DNA of 64,000 bases, from NCBI GenBank assembly GCA_013178375.1, contig JABLXQ010000008.1, positions 116,774 to 180,773 of the forward strand, given 5' to 3'. The notes under the pieces are model-generated. The model searched no databases, was not told where the DNA came from, and saw only the letters and a program-made list of their open reading frames with translations. The stretch comes from Gammaproteobacteria bacterium (lineage in GTDB: Bacteria; Pseudomonadota; Gammaproteobacteria; Pseudomonadales; Ketobacteraceae). A program made the position numbers and the translations under genes. Positions 32,273-40,385 of this stretch are shown here, in pieces. Each line of letters begins with the position of its first letter. Positions within the stretch are counted from its first letter, which is position 1.

Positions 32273-32472
32273 CGAACAGCTGGAGTGGGTGGCCATTGTG
32301 TTCGGCCTGTTCGCCCTGGCAATGATTTTGGCGCGGGATTTTGCGACCTGATTGAAAAATGCAGGCCGGTTCGCCGGCCCGTATCGAAGTGGCCCTTCTC
32401 TCCCAATTAACTGAGCGGTTTCTTGCGCACAGGGAGGGGCCACCTCAATACGGAACAACAGCTGGAGGCAAC
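32273..32472. other. Gap in early arm with a small hairpin
   Basis: Holds no gene over 30 codons that has a clear start. It contains a 6-bp stem (GGCCGG, loop TTCG, CCGGCC at 32364-32379) without a T run. A 20-codon hydrophobic frame from a GTG at 32289 exists, but is too weak to call. Confidence 0.4.
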
Positions 32473-32589
32473 ATGGGTTATTCAAACGGCCCACACGGGA
32501 TCGGTGTAATTGGTGCGCTGCTGATCATTTCTCTGCAGGGCGGCATGGCGATGGTGTTCTGGGCGATTTATAGGGGGCTGGCGCAGTGA
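32473..32589 (+). CDS. Small membrane peptide before methyltransferase, 38 aa
   Basis: The ATG has GGAGG seven nt upstream. The peptide starts MGYSNGPHGIGVIGAL and has one membrane helix (LIISLQGGMAMVFWAIY). Its stop overlaps the methyltransferase start by 4 nt, implying coupled translation. Confidence 0.45.
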   Translation: MGYSNGPHGIGVIGALLIISLQGGMAMVFWAIYRGLAQ

Positions 32590-34121
32590 GATACCGAACA
32601 ACACCCCAGTTCCGCATGAACTTCGACGAACTGCTGGTGGATTCCTTCGCCGGCGGCGGCGGCGCAAGCACGGGCATTGAAAAGGCCATGGGCCGGTCCG
32701 TCGACATCGCCATCAATCACGACCTCGACGCGATCCGGATGCACACAGTGAATCACCCCGGCACTCGGCACTTCTGTGAATCGGTGTGGGATGTGGACCC
32801 GCGCGAAGTGTGCGGTGGTCGGCCTGTTGGACTGGCGTGGTTCAGCCCGGATTGCCGGCACTTCTCGAAAGCCAAAGGCGGCGCCCCGGTGTCGCCGCGT
32901 GTTCGCGGACTGGCTTGGGTGGTTTTGAAGTGGATCGGCACCGTGCGGCCGCGCGTGATCATGCTGGAGAACGTGGAGGAATTCACCACCTGGGGACCGC
33001 TGGTGGTCGATGCCAATGGCGATCTGCGGCCGTGCCCGAAACGCAAGGGGCACACGTTTAATTCATTCCTCAACGCCATACGGCGCCAGGGCTATCAGGT
33101 GGAAATGCGGGAGCTGCGGGCCTGTGATTACGGTGCGCCGACGATCCGCAAGCGCCTGTTCCTGATTGCCCGCTGCGATGGCCAGCCGATTGTGTGGCCT
33201 GAGCCGACGCACGGCCCTGGGCGTCTACCGTATCGCACAGCAGCTGAAATCATCGACTGGTCGATCCCGTGTCCCAGCATCTTCGAGCGGAAGAAGCCGC
33301 TGGCCGAGGCCACGTGCCGGCGGATCGCCGCCGGTGTCATGCGGTACGTCGTCAACACCCCGGATCCATTCATTGTCACTTACTACGGTGAGAAGCGAGG
33401 GGAGTTCCGCGGTCAAAGCCTGCACCAACCATTGGCAACGCTGACCACTGAAAATCGCCACGCGGTTGTGCAGCCGATAATTGCGCCGTTCCTGACCGAG
33501 CACGCCAACGCAACCCACCAGCGAAACTTTTCGGCAACCGATCCATTGCGGACTCAGTGCGCCAGCGTGAAGGGTGGCCATTTCGCATTGGTGTCCGCGT
33601 TCCTGGCCAAACACTACACCGGCGTGGTCGGTGCTGACGTGCGCCAGCCGTTGCCGACTGTCACCAGTGTGGACCACAACGCCGTCGTTACCAGCCATCT
33701 TCTGAAGCTGCGCAACAACCAGTTCGGCCAGTCTGTGCTGGAGCCTATGCCGACGCTGACCGCTGGTGGCGGGCATGTCGGTGAAGTCCGCGCGTTCCTC
33801 ATGAAGTATTACGGCGAAGGCGGCCAGTGGCAGAGCCTGAACGAACCGATGCACACGATCCCCACCAGGGACCGCATCGGACTGGTCACTGTTCACGGCG
33901 AGCCGTACCAGATCGTGGACATTGGCATGCGCATGCTGTCACCCCGCGAGCTGTTCAACGCCCAAGGCTTCCCGCACGACTATGTTATCGAGCATGACGG
34001 GCAGGGAAAGGTGTTCACCAAAACCGCCCAGGTGGCGCGCTGCGGCAATTCGGTGTGCCCGGTGATGGCGGAAGTGCTGGGGCGGGCAAACATGGCGCAG
34101 CGACAGGCGGTGGCAGCATGA
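32586..34121 (+). CDS. Phage DNA cytosine-C5 methyltransferase, 511 aa
   Basis: Motif I SFAGGGGAST (about residue 20) binds S-adenosylmethionine. Motif IV reads WFSPDCRHFSKAKGG, so the catalytic Cys is present, but the preceding Pro-Cys is Asp-Cys, as in many phage forms. Motif VI is LENVEEF and motif VIII is GAPTIRKRLFLIA. Residues about 270-455 hold five degenerate repeats of about 40 residues (QPLATLTT, DPLRTQCA, QPLPTVTS, EPMPTLTA, EPMHTIPT). Motif IX/X follows with ARCGNSVCPVM. It probably protects phage DNA from host restriction. Confidence 0.95.
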   Translation: MRYRTTPQFRMNFDELLVDSFAGGGGASTGIEKAMGRSVDIAINHDLDAIRMHTVNHPGTRHFCESVWDVDPREVCGGRPVGLAWFSPDCRHFSKAKGGAPVSPRVRGLAWVVLKWIGTVRPRVIMLENVEEFTTWGPLVVDANGDLRPCPKRKGHTFNSFLNAIRRQGYQVEMRELRACDYGAPTIRKRLFLIARCDGQPIVWPEPTHGPGRLPYRTAAEIIDWSIPCPSIFERKKPLAEATCRRIAAGVMRYVVNTPDPFIVTYYGEKRGEFRGQSLHQPLATLTTENRHAVVQPIIAPFLTEHANATHQRNFSATDPLRTQCASVKGGHFALVSAFLAKHYTGVVGADVRQPLPTVTSVDHNAVVTSHLLKLRNNQFGQSVLEPMPTLTAGGGHVGEVRAFLMKYYGEGGQWQSLNEPMHTIPTRDRIGLVTVHGEPYQIVDIGMRMLSPRELFNAQGFPHDYVIEHDGQGKVFTKTAQVARCGNSVCPVMAEVLGRANMAQRQAVAA

Positions 34122-34375
34122 GCCTGACATATCACGCACCAACCAAACAATTCACCATGCCAGCTGCCCGCCTTGAGCGAGCGGCCCTCAATTTTATCCA
34201 CGCTATCCGCTGCGTCCGTGAAGTGGCTGGGCTGCCGCTGACGAAGTACAAGCGCAGCGGGCCGCTTTCAGACGCAGATCACGCCATGCGAGGAATCATC
34301 GATGGCGCCAAAGAATTGGGCGTCGACCTGGGTGGCGACTGGGGCAACGAAATCGATGTGAGCAGGGAATCATGA
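34118..34375 (+). CDS. Unknown early phage protein, 85 aa
   Basis: The ATG at 34118 overlaps the methyltransferase stop (ATGA). A basic, helical protein: MPAARLERAALNFIHAIRCV, with a Lys/Arg-rich middle and an acidic end. No family recognised. Translationally coupled to the methyltransferase. Confidence 0.5.
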   Translation: MSLTYHAPTKQFTMPAARLERAALNFIHAIRCVREVAGLPLTKYKRSGPLSDADHAMRGIIDGAKELGVDLGGDWGNEIDVSRES

Positions 34376-34596
34376 TCGCCGCCATCGAGCGAGAGCACCA
34401 GGTGGTGTGGGGCATCGGCAGAACGGCGTCCGCAGCGATCAATGACGCCAACCGCTGCATGAAGACGAAGCCGCAATTCAAGGTCGGCAAACTGGAGCTG
34501 GCAACGCTGTCGCCTGATGCCGACCTGGGCGCAGACGGCGAAACACTTTGGCAATGGGTGCAGGACAGCGCACCGGTACAGGACGGGCTTTTCTGA
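34372..34596 (+). CDS. Small conserved phage protein, 74 aa
   Basis: The sequence starts MIAAIEREHQVVWGIGRTAS and continues AAINDANRCMKT. The strand-helix layout (beta strand then AINDAN helix) resembles small proteins found near DNA modification genes in Pseudomonas and Burkholderia phages. Overlap ATGA with the gene before it. No function known. Confidence 0.5.
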   Translation: MIAAIEREHQVVWGIGRTASAAINDANRCMKTKPQFKVGKLELATLSPDADLGADGETLWQWVQDSAPVQDGLF

Positions 34597-34823
34597 TGAG
34601 CATTTTTACCAATCCTGATTTTCAAGGCAGGTTAAAAGCGGCGCTGGTTTATGCGTCCGAGTATATCGAAGCCGACGCGGAGTGCTTCAGGGAGTGCTCC
34701 ACCGTGGAGGGCGGCAGCTGGCTGGACGCCGACGATCAGCGCCAGTACGAACTTGAAAAGCGCAAGGTCGCTGAAATTTCTGAGCTTCTTAAACTGATGC
34801 ACGAAGGCCAAGACGATGAGTAG
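34596..34823 (+). CDS. Unknown phage protein, 75 aa
   Basis: TGATG overlap with the preceding stop. Acidic helical protein: RLKAALVYASEYIEADAECF, then ELEKRKVAEISELLKLM. Overlaps the next gene by 8 nt. No family. Confidence 0.5.
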   Translation: MSIFTNPDFQGRLKAALVYASEYIEADAECFRECSTVEGGSWLDADDQRQYELEKRKVAEISELLKLMHEGQDDE

Positions 34824-35250
34824 CAGCGCTCAGCAGATCAGCATGCCCTTTCTGTCTCCAGAAGTCGCAAGCCACACGTTCCCTGAATTCATGGGGGCCT
34901 GGAACAGCCTGAAATTTCATACAGGCGAGATCCGCACCACCGATGGCCGCACGCTGGCTGTATCGGCACGCCTCTTGGATTCGAGCGCCGTCACCGCGAT
35001 TGTCAACGGCGAGGAATACGAGATTGGCCGCGCCCCCTTCGATGCATGGATTTTTCGGGGAGATAGCGTTGCCCAGGTGATCAGTGCCGTTGCTATCGGA
35101 CAGAAGCCGGCCCTTTTTGCATATCACGAAGAACAGGCCGCAACAAAGCGGCGCGAAGAAGCGAAAAGGAACAGGCGGACGGTGCGGGAAGTCATTAGTG
35201 ACACGAAGGCTCGGCTGAAGCAGAAAAGCGAGACCGAGGGGGAAGCATGA
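34816..35250 (+). CDS. Unknown phage protein, 144 aa
   Basis: A beta-containing N-terminal domain (EIRTTDGRTLAVSARLL; NGEEYEIGRAPF) is followed by a basic coiled-coil tail (EEQAATKRREEAKRNRR). It may bind nucleic acid. Stop overlaps the next start by 4 nt. No family recognised. Confidence 0.5.
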   Translation: MSSSAQQISMPFLSPEVASHTFPEFMGAWNSLKFHTGEIRTTDGRTLAVSARLLDSSAVTAIVNGEEYEIGRAPFDAWIFRGDSVAQVISAVAIGQKPALFAYHEEQAATKRREEAKRNRRTVREVISDTKARLKQKSETEGEA

Positions 35251-35474
35251 GCCAGTCGCGCAAGCACAGCTTAATGGAATCGATCCTCAACACTGCCAGC
35301 GCGTTTTTCATTTCCTGGCTGGTTCTTTGGCAGGTGGTTCCCCTGTTCTGGCCAGTCAGCGTAGGCCCAGGCCAGTCAATGGGCATCACGATGCTGTTCA
35401 CTGCAATTTCCATTGTGCGCAATTACTTTTGGCGTCGGCACTTCAATGCAATCGGAGCAAAATCTAATGCCTGA
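35247..35474 (+). CDS. DUF7220-like membrane protein, 75 aa
   Basis: The opening MSQSRKHSLMESILNTASAF, the two membrane segments (about 13-33 and 45-61), and the end SIVRNYFWRRHFN match the small phage/prophage family I know as DUF7220. Two-pass inner membrane protein of unknown role. Coupled to neighbours by 4- and 8-nt overlaps. Confidence 0.65.
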   Translation: MSQSRKHSLMESILNTASAFFISWLVLWQVVPLFWPVSVGPGQSMGITMLFTAISIVRNYFWRRHFNAIGAKSNA

Positions 35475-35784
35475 ACTCAACAAGCTTGGCCAAGAAATCA
35501 ACGAAATCAACCGCGCCAACGGCTGGAACGTGATTCAGCCAAAGCAGTGGGAAGATCCGTACAAAATCCCCGCCCTGCTGGCCTTGATCACCAGCGAAAC
35601 CAGCGAGGCCCTCGAAGCCTTCCGCAAAAATGACAAACTCAACTTCGCCGAAGAATGCGCCGACCAGATCATTCGCGTTCTGGATCTGACCGCCGGCCTT
35701 GGAATCGACATTGACGCCGAAGTGCGCCGCAAGCTGGAAAAGAACAAGCAGCGCGGCTACCGCCACGGCGGGAAGCGGGTGTAA
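35467..35784 (+). CDS. MazG-like nucleotide pyrophosphohydrolase, 105 aa
   Basis: The start at 35467 lies in an 8-nt overlap. The MazG-type helices are visible: TSETSEALEAFRK with the E..E metal pair, then NFAEECADQIIRVLDLTAG giving the second acid set (E, E, D), and DAEVRRKLEKNKQR. Such all-alpha NTP pyrophosphohydrolases cleave dNTPs or ppGpp. Phage versions may keep nucleotide pools high or counter starvation alarms. Confidence 0.8.
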   Translation: MPELNKLGQEINEINRANGWNVIQPKQWEDPYKIPALLALITSETSEALEAFRKNDKLNFAEECADQIIRVLDLTAGLGIDIDAEVRRKLEKNKQRGYRHGGKRV

Positions 35785-35786
35785 CC

Positions 35787-36761
35787 ATGGGCGACAAAAC
35801 TGGAATTCAATGGACCGACGCGACCTGGAATCCCATTCGCGGCTGCAGCCGGGTTTCTGAGGGCTGCCGCAACTGCTACGCGGAAACAGTGGCCAACCGA
35901 TTCAAAGGCCCAGGCCAGCCCTATGAGGGGTTGATTGCCAAGGGCGGCCAGTGGAACGGCAATATCACCGTGGTGGATCACCAGCTGGACCAGCCGCTGC
36001 GCTGGAGAAAGCCGCGCCGGATCTTCGTCAACAGCATGTCGGATCTGTTCCATGAGACCGTCCCGGATGACGTGATCCATGCTGTATTCAGTGTCATGGC
36101 GCAGGCCACACAGCACACTTTCCAGATCCTGACCAAGCGGCCGGAGCGCATGCGGGACGTGCTTACCTTGTGGGACCGCATTGGTATTACAGGTAATTAC
36201 TTCCACGGGCACCCATTGCCCAACGTCTGGCTGGGCGTCAGCGTCGAGGACCAGGCAACCGCCGACGAGCGAATCCCCCTGCTACTTCAGACGCCAGCGG
36301 CGGTCCGGTGGATCAGCGCTGAGCCGTTGCTGGGTAAGGTGACGCTGCCCCCGCTCTGCGATCTAAGTGCCTGCGGTGATCACGGAGGCTCGAGGTGTGA
36401 CAACGCCACCTGCCACGCCCGCGTGCTGGATTGGGTTGTTGTTGGCGGTGAATCAGGCCCGCACGCTCGCCCGATGCATCCGGAGTGGGCGCGCAGCCTG
36501 CGGGATCAGTGCCGGGATGCTGGTGTGCCGTTTTTCTTCAAGCAGTGGGGCGAGTGGGCTGATGCAGATAACGGACCGGAAGATGACTCCGCATATCACG
36601 GAAAGCACGATTGCTGGGTGCACTTCAATGGTGGTTACCACACCGGGAAAATGGGTGTTGACTTCTTTAACTGCTACCCGATGTATCGCATAGGTAAAAA
36701 ATCAGCCGGACGCCTTCTGGATGGTCGCGAGTGGAATGAATATCCGGAGGCGACCGCATGA
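35787..36761 (+). CDS. DUF5131 (phage Gp37/Gp68) family protein, 324 aa
   Basis: The opening GIQWTDATWNPIRGCSRVSEGC and NCYAE carries a Cys cluster (C..S..C..CY) of the radical-SAM look. Later VNSMSDLFHE, ILTKRPERM and WLGVSVEDQ are hallmarks of the PF07505 phage protein family. The C-terminal part has VDWVVVGGESGPHARP and a PFFFKQWGEW strand. The function is unknown; a radical-SAM-type modification is suspected from the Cys pattern. An insert with extra Cys/His (DLSACGDHGGSRC) lies near residue 195. Confidence 0.85.
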   Translation: MGDKTGIQWTDATWNPIRGCSRVSEGCRNCYAETVANRFKGPGQPYEGLIAKGGQWNGNITVVDHQLDQPLRWRKPRRIFVNSMSDLFHETVPDDVIHAVFSVMAQATQHTFQILTKRPERMRDVLTLWDRIGITGNYFHGHPLPNVWLGVSVEDQATADERIPLLLQTPAAVRWISAEPLLGKVTLPPLCDLSACGDHGGSRCDNATCHARVLDWVVVGGESGPHARPMHPEWARSLRDQCRDAGVPFFFKQWGEWADADNGPEDDSAYHGKHDCWVHFNGGYHTGKMGVDFFNCYPMYRIGKKSAGRLLDGREWNEYPEATA

Positions 36762-37132
36762 TCTCCCCTGCGCAACTGCACATCCTGCAGCACTCTTTGG
36801 GCGTCGATGAGTACGGGCACGGTCGGCAATACCGAAACCATTTTGTGACCGGCGAAGGCAGCACAGACTGGCCGCACTGCAACGCGCTTGTTGATGCTGG
36901 CCTAATGACGGTTCGTCGCAATCATCCGCTGTGTGGAAAATCGGACTGTTTTAATGTGACCGAAGCGGGCAAACAATACGTCGCCGAACACAGCCCGAAA
37001 CCTCCAAAGATCAGCCGCAGCAAGGCGCGTTATCAGCGGTATCTTGAGTACCGCGACAGCTTCGATAGCTTCCGCCACTTCCTGGCGTGGGATGCCGATC
37101 CAGAACGCTCGCGGAATGGTGGTGCAGAATGA
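36758..37132 (+). CDS. Conserved phage protein, 124 aa
   Basis: MISPAQLHILQHSLGVDEYG and HFVTGEGSTDWPHCNALVDA, then VTEAGKQYVAEHSP, form a winged-helix-like pattern found in many prophages of gammaproteobacteria. Overlaps neighbours by 4 nt on each side. Possibly a DNA-binding accessory. Function unknown. Confidence 0.6.
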   Translation: MISPAQLHILQHSLGVDEYGHGRQYRNHFVTGEGSTDWPHCNALVDAGLMTVRRNHPLCGKSDCFNVTEAGKQYVAEHSPKPPKISRSKARYQRYLEYRDSFDSFRHFLAWDADPERSRNGGAE

Positions 37133-37452
37133 CCTTCAGCAACCCCTTCTGCCATCAATCCGACCGCAACAACCCGAAGAAGCCGGCCTACCACGCCGGC
37201 GAGTCGAACGCCGTTTATCTCAGAAGCCAAAACATCAGGAGCACCATGAAAACCGAAATTTCCGCCAGCGATCTGGCAAACAAGGTGAAGGAGCTGGAAG
37301 CGAAGCTGGCCCGGCTGACGAAGGCTGCCAGCGCTATGCGCCAGGACATCATCAGCCGCATCGAGCCGGACGACGACGGGTTCCAACCGTATGACGGCAA
37401 CCTGGTCGTGTGGAATGAATTCTGCCAAGCGATGGAGGCTGCGAAGGGATGA
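37129..37452 (+). CDS. Unknown phage protein, two possible starts, 107 or 68 aa
   Basis: The ATG at 37129 (ATGA overlap) gives 107 residues. An in-frame ATG at 37246 has a better ribosome site (AGGAG, 5 nt before) and begins a clean coiled coil (KTEISASDLANKVKELEAKL). The first 39 residues are polar and poorly ordered. Two forms may be made. Stop overlaps the Lar-like start. Confidence 0.5.
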   Translation: MTFSNPFCHQSDRNNPKKPAYHAGESNAVYLRSQNIRSTMKTEISASDLANKVKELEAKLARLTKAASAMRQDIISRIEPDDDGFQPYDGNLVVWNEFCQAMEAAKG

Positions 37453-37949
37453 GCACCAGCGAATTGAAGCCTTGCCCGTTTTGCGATGGCATCGACATTC
37501 GCATCACCCGCCACCCCGGTGCCGGACGTGGTGAGCACCATGGCGAGGACGTTTACAGCATGGGCTGCTACGACTGTGGGGCGACGTTTCCGAACCGGTA
37601 CCGCGGAGATTTGTTGGTTGTGAGCTGGAACCGCCGCGCGCCAATGGGTACCTGTTCGCCGCAGGTACCGCACACCCCAGCTGCCAAATGGCGCGAAAAC
37701 GGCGAGCCGGACCCGCACGGCAGCAGCTACAACTGCGAACGCGCCGCGCTCCCCATGGGCGATATGACCGACGACGAGCTGGCCAACGCAGTTTTCATGC
37801 ACGGCAATGAACGGCCTTCACTGGCGGAAATGATGGCTGGAAAGCCAATGCCGATCGCCTACCTGACGGCAGCAAAAGAACGCATCCGCTGGCTGTCGCG
37901 GAAGCTGATGGAAGCGCAGCGCGGCGCCACAACGGGAGAACAGCAATGA
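37449..37949 (+). CDS. Lar family restriction-alleviation-like protein, 166 aa
   Basis: The N-terminal zinc part is typical of Lar: LKPCPFCDG, then GCYDCGATFPN and a closing WNRRAP. In Rac, Lar relieves EcoKI restriction of unmodified DNA. The C-terminal 100 residues are extra, with DDELANAVFMHGNERPSL and AKERIRWLSRKLMEA. Together with the methyltransferase this suggests an anti-restriction set. Family known; activity inferred. Confidence 0.7.
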   Translation: MSTSELKPCPFCDGIDIRITRHPGAGRGEHHGEDVYSMGCYDCGATFPNRYRGDLLVVSWNRRAPMGTCSPQVPHTPAAKWRENGEPDPHGSSYNCERAALPMGDMTDDELANAVFMHGNERPSLAEMMAGKPMPIAYLTAAKERIRWLSRKLMEAQRGATTGEQQ

Positions 37950-38419
37950 CTGAGCAGACTTTCCCGGCTTGCCGGCTGTGCAAGCGCGAGCCTCTTATCG
38001 ACACTAGGGGTTTTGTTTTTCATCTATCCCGCCGCTCATCCTGTTGCCCGATTAGATCATCGCTGGCATTCACACCCGCCCAGTGGACCGCGCTCATGGG
38101 CGCTGGCGGTGAGCCGGTGGGCGTAGTCAGCGAGTGGAGCATTCCGGGAAGCGGGCGCGGATTTAGTGTCGAATGGAATTCCGCCCCATCAGCAGGAATG
38201 AGGCTCTACACCCAAGCGCCTGCGGTGGACGATACCGGTTTTGGTGGCCAGCCCCTTGTTAATGACGATGAGCAGACCGCGCTGAACAAGCTGGAAAGGT
38301 TCCTGCAATACGTCCACCTGACAATCGACAGCATGGATTCGGCCAGGGTCACGCTTGGCGAAATACACTGCGAGGCTCGCGAGCTGATGAAAGAACTGAA
38401 TTTGAACGGGGAAGGCTGA
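37946..38419 (+). CDS. Unknown phage protein with Cys N terminus, 157 aa
   Basis: Residues 1-30 carry Cys (FPACRLCKREPL; SSCCPIRSS), which may bind metal. The middle has GVVSEWSIPGSGRGFSVEW, and the end is helical (LERFLQYVHLTIDSM). The gene abuts the next by 1 nt. No family known. Confidence 0.5.
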   Translation: MTEQTFPACRLCKREPLIDTRGFVFHLSRRSSCCPIRSSLAFTPAQWTALMGAGGEPVGVVSEWSIPGSGRGFSVEWNSAPSAGMRLYTQAPAVDDTGFGGQPLVNDDEQTALNKLERFLQYVHLTIDSMDSARVTLGEIHCEARELMKELNLNGEG

Positions 38420-39735
38420 TGGACTGCGCAGATCACAGAAACTCTGAGTTTGCACATTGCCCACAGTGCCTTGCGCTGTATTGGAAAACGCAATACGAAA
38501 TTCTAGCCGCCGCCCCGCGCCCCGAGGCTGGGCAGCAGTCTGACGCGTTTCTTGTCTGGCTGCCCCGTCTCGTAGCGGAATATGAGAAGCAAGCAAAGCA
38601 CAACCAATTCACCCCTGACGTGTCGCTGGACTTCGTAAAGCGCGCATTGGCCGAATACCAGTACGCCGCGAAACAGCCAGCCCCGCGCCCGGTGCCTGAC
38701 AAAGCACTGAGTCACCTGCGCACGGCATGGCAGCAGCACACACAGAGCAACGTTGATCGCATGGACTGGGTCGACATCTGCGCGGAAATTGCATCGTTTC
38801 GGGAAGACTCGCGCCCGGTGCCTGATCTGCCGGTGGCGATAACGCCGGACGAAATGGCTTCACTGGCAAGATTTTGCGAAACCTGCGAGGACGGCCAGGA
38901 ATACGATATTCCGGTCGAAATGATGCGCCAATTGGCAGAGATTGGTCCGGTTAGGCGGACAACGGGGTCGCGCTACGAGATAACCAATTTCGGGTTGGCT
39001 GTAACCGCTGGCAAGTTCAATGCACGGCCAGCCCAGCCGGATGCTACCGTAACTGATTACGGGACCATCAAGCAAAGTCATGATTCTGTTGGCAATGTTG
39101 ATCAGCCCACCCCGATCCCGACCGGCCGCACGCACGAACTGAAAACAGACCCCATTGTTTTTGACGCTGTGCTGAGTCGTCGCAAGACCTTCGAGATTCG
39201 GTACAACGATCGCGACTACCACACAGGCGACACACTTATTCTCCGCCGAACGCGCTACACGGGCGACGAGATGCTGAGCGGCGAGCCATTGATTTATGTT
39301 GGCAATCCTCTGCCTGTCACCATCACCTACATGATGCACGGCCCAGCGTATGGCCTGGCGCCCGGCTGGGTGATCATGGGAATTGCGCCTGCACAGCCAG
39401 CTCCTATCAAGACGGGGCCATCCGGCAAGACGATGTGGACTGCAACCATGCCGGATCGCCGGAAAAAGCCAGCGCCGATCCCGGCAGTGAATCAGCGTTG
39501 CGAAATCGGAATTTACGGTAAGTCTTGGGATGGGCCAGAAGCTACCCGTGCCTACACACACGAGCATCAGCCGGACAATGTAGTCGCAAGCAGGCTTGGC
39601 AGGGCGGTATACAAGGCCAGGCAGCACACGCCCGGCGACCACATTGACCTGGGGCTTTATCTGCTTCGAGAGCTGATGGACGTCGGTTTCGGTGTGTTCG
39701 AGTTGCCCCGCCCTGCCGCGCATGGAGGTGAGTGA
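38419..39735 (+). CDS. DUF3850 (ASCH-like) domain fusion protein, 438 aa
   Basis: Residues about 235-330 show a PUA/ASCH-like DUF3850 unit: THELKTDPIVFDAVLSRRKT, FEIRYNDRDYHTGDTLILR, and a Tyr/Gly-rich end GLAPGWVIMGI. Phage DUF3850 proteins are usually about 80-100 aa. Here the domain is embedded in a 438-aa protein whose N-terminal region has small zinc-like Cys (FAHCPQCLALYW), and the C-terminal 100 residues differ. RNA or nucleotide binding is the family inference. Confidence 0.6.
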   Translation: MDCADHRNSEFAHCPQCLALYWKTQYEILAAAPRPEAGQQSDAFLVWLPRLVAEYEKQAKHNQFTPDVSLDFVKRALAEYQYAAKQPAPRPVPDKALSHLRTAWQQHTQSNVDRMDWVDICAEIASFREDSRPVPDLPVAITPDEMASLARFCETCEDGQEYDIPVEMMRQLAEIGPVRRTTGSRYEITNFGLAVTAGKFNARPAQPDATVTDYGTIKQSHDSVGNVDQPTPIPTGRTHELKTDPIVFDAVLSRRKTFEIRYNDRDYHTGDTLILRRTRYTGDEMLSGEPLIYVGNPLPVTITYMMHGPAYGLAPGWVIMGIAPAQPAPIKTGPSGKTMWTATMPDRRKKPAPIPAVNQRCEIGIYGKSWDGPEATRAYTHEHQPDNVVASRLGRAVYKARQHTPGDHIDLGLYLLRELMDVGFGVFELPRPAAHGGE

Positions 39736-39989
39736 TGGATAAGCCTGAAATGTTTCGAGAGGGCGAGGCCGTTGGAATGGCGTTGTGCCATAGCTCACGC
39801 GATTTCCTCGACCACTACCAAGCCGACGTTAAGCAGCGCGCTCAATATTGGGCCGGAGTGCTGTGTACCGTTGCGGGGTTCATGGCAGGAGATACCGATC
39901 CGGAGACCGCAAGACTGGTTTTGGACTTTGTGGAGAAGTCGCTGCCCGGCATCCATAGAGGCACGCTCGAATTGGTGCCGCCACCATGA
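39735..39989 (+). CDS. Unknown phage protein, 84 aa
   Basis: The ATG at 39735 overlaps the previous stop. A helical, acidic protein: EGEAVGMALCHSSRDFLDHY, then ETARLVLDFVEKSLPG. Coupled (ATGA) to the 48-aa gene. No family. Confidence 0.5.
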   Translation: MDKPEMFREGEAVGMALCHSSRDFLDHYQADVKQRAQYWAGVLCTVAGFMAGDTDPETARLVLDFVEKSLPGIHRGTLELVPPP

Positions 39990-40132
39990 CCAATAGCACA
40001 CACAGCCACAAATGGAGGTTCGTTCGGAATCTCTATTACGGGCACCCGTACCGAGGCAATTTTCGCGTAAATGGACTCTACAGGTGCAATTGCGGCGCGC
40101 TGAAACGAGGAAAGCCGGGAGGTGATGCGTGA
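39986..40132 (+). CDS. Tiny phage ORF, 48 aa
   Basis: Basic and aromatic peptide (THSHKWRFVRNLYYGHPYRG), with one Cys pair (YRCNCGAL). Overlaps with neighbours on both sides (ATGA, GTGA) make it likely to be translated. May bind nucleic acid. Unknown. Confidence 0.45.
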   Translation: MTNSTHSHKWRFVRNLYYGHPYRGNFRVNGLYRCNCGALKRGKPGGDA

Positions 40133-40320
40133 GCGTGGTCTGGCACTACAAAATAAAACGAGGCATTGCATGCAGGCGTAAACTTTTCTGTCCAGCCCAA
40201 ACGGAAGACAAGGACAAGGTAACGTGTGGCTCTTGTAAACGCACATGGGCCTATCAATGGGGTGGAAGTATGCCCGCTGTTCCAGCTACGCCAAAAGCAG
40301 ATCCGGAGCCCCCACAATGA
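40129..40320 (+). CDS. Small zinc-finger-like protein, 63 aa
   Basis: GTG start in a GTGA overlap. The sequence has a Cys set (IACRRKLFCPAQ; KVTCGSCKRTWA) in zinc-ribbon spacing. A Pro/Ala-rich end (PAVPATPKADPEPP). Probably a small zinc protein that binds nucleic acid. No family. Confidence 0.5.
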   Translation: MSVVWHYKIKRGIACRRKLFCPAQTEDKDKVTCGSCKRTWAYQWGGSMPAVPATPKADPEPPQ

Positions 40321-40385
40321 CCACCGCCGACCAGATAGCCGAGATCAACGCCACCGCAGAGCGGGGGGAGGAAAACAAGCCATGA
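40317..40385 (+). CDS. Possible 22-aa leader ORF
   Basis: Peptide MTTADQIAEINATAERGEEN and two more residues. It starts in an ATGA overlap and ends in another ATGA overlap with the DUF4224 gene. GGGGGAGG near its end serves as the ribosome site for that next gene. It may only couple translation rather than make a functional protein. Confidence 0.35.
   Translation: MTTADQIAEINATAERGEENKP

Noticed and set aside
32289..32351. 20-codon hydrophobic frame starting at GTG
   Set aside because: Too short; start and ribosome site are not convincing.
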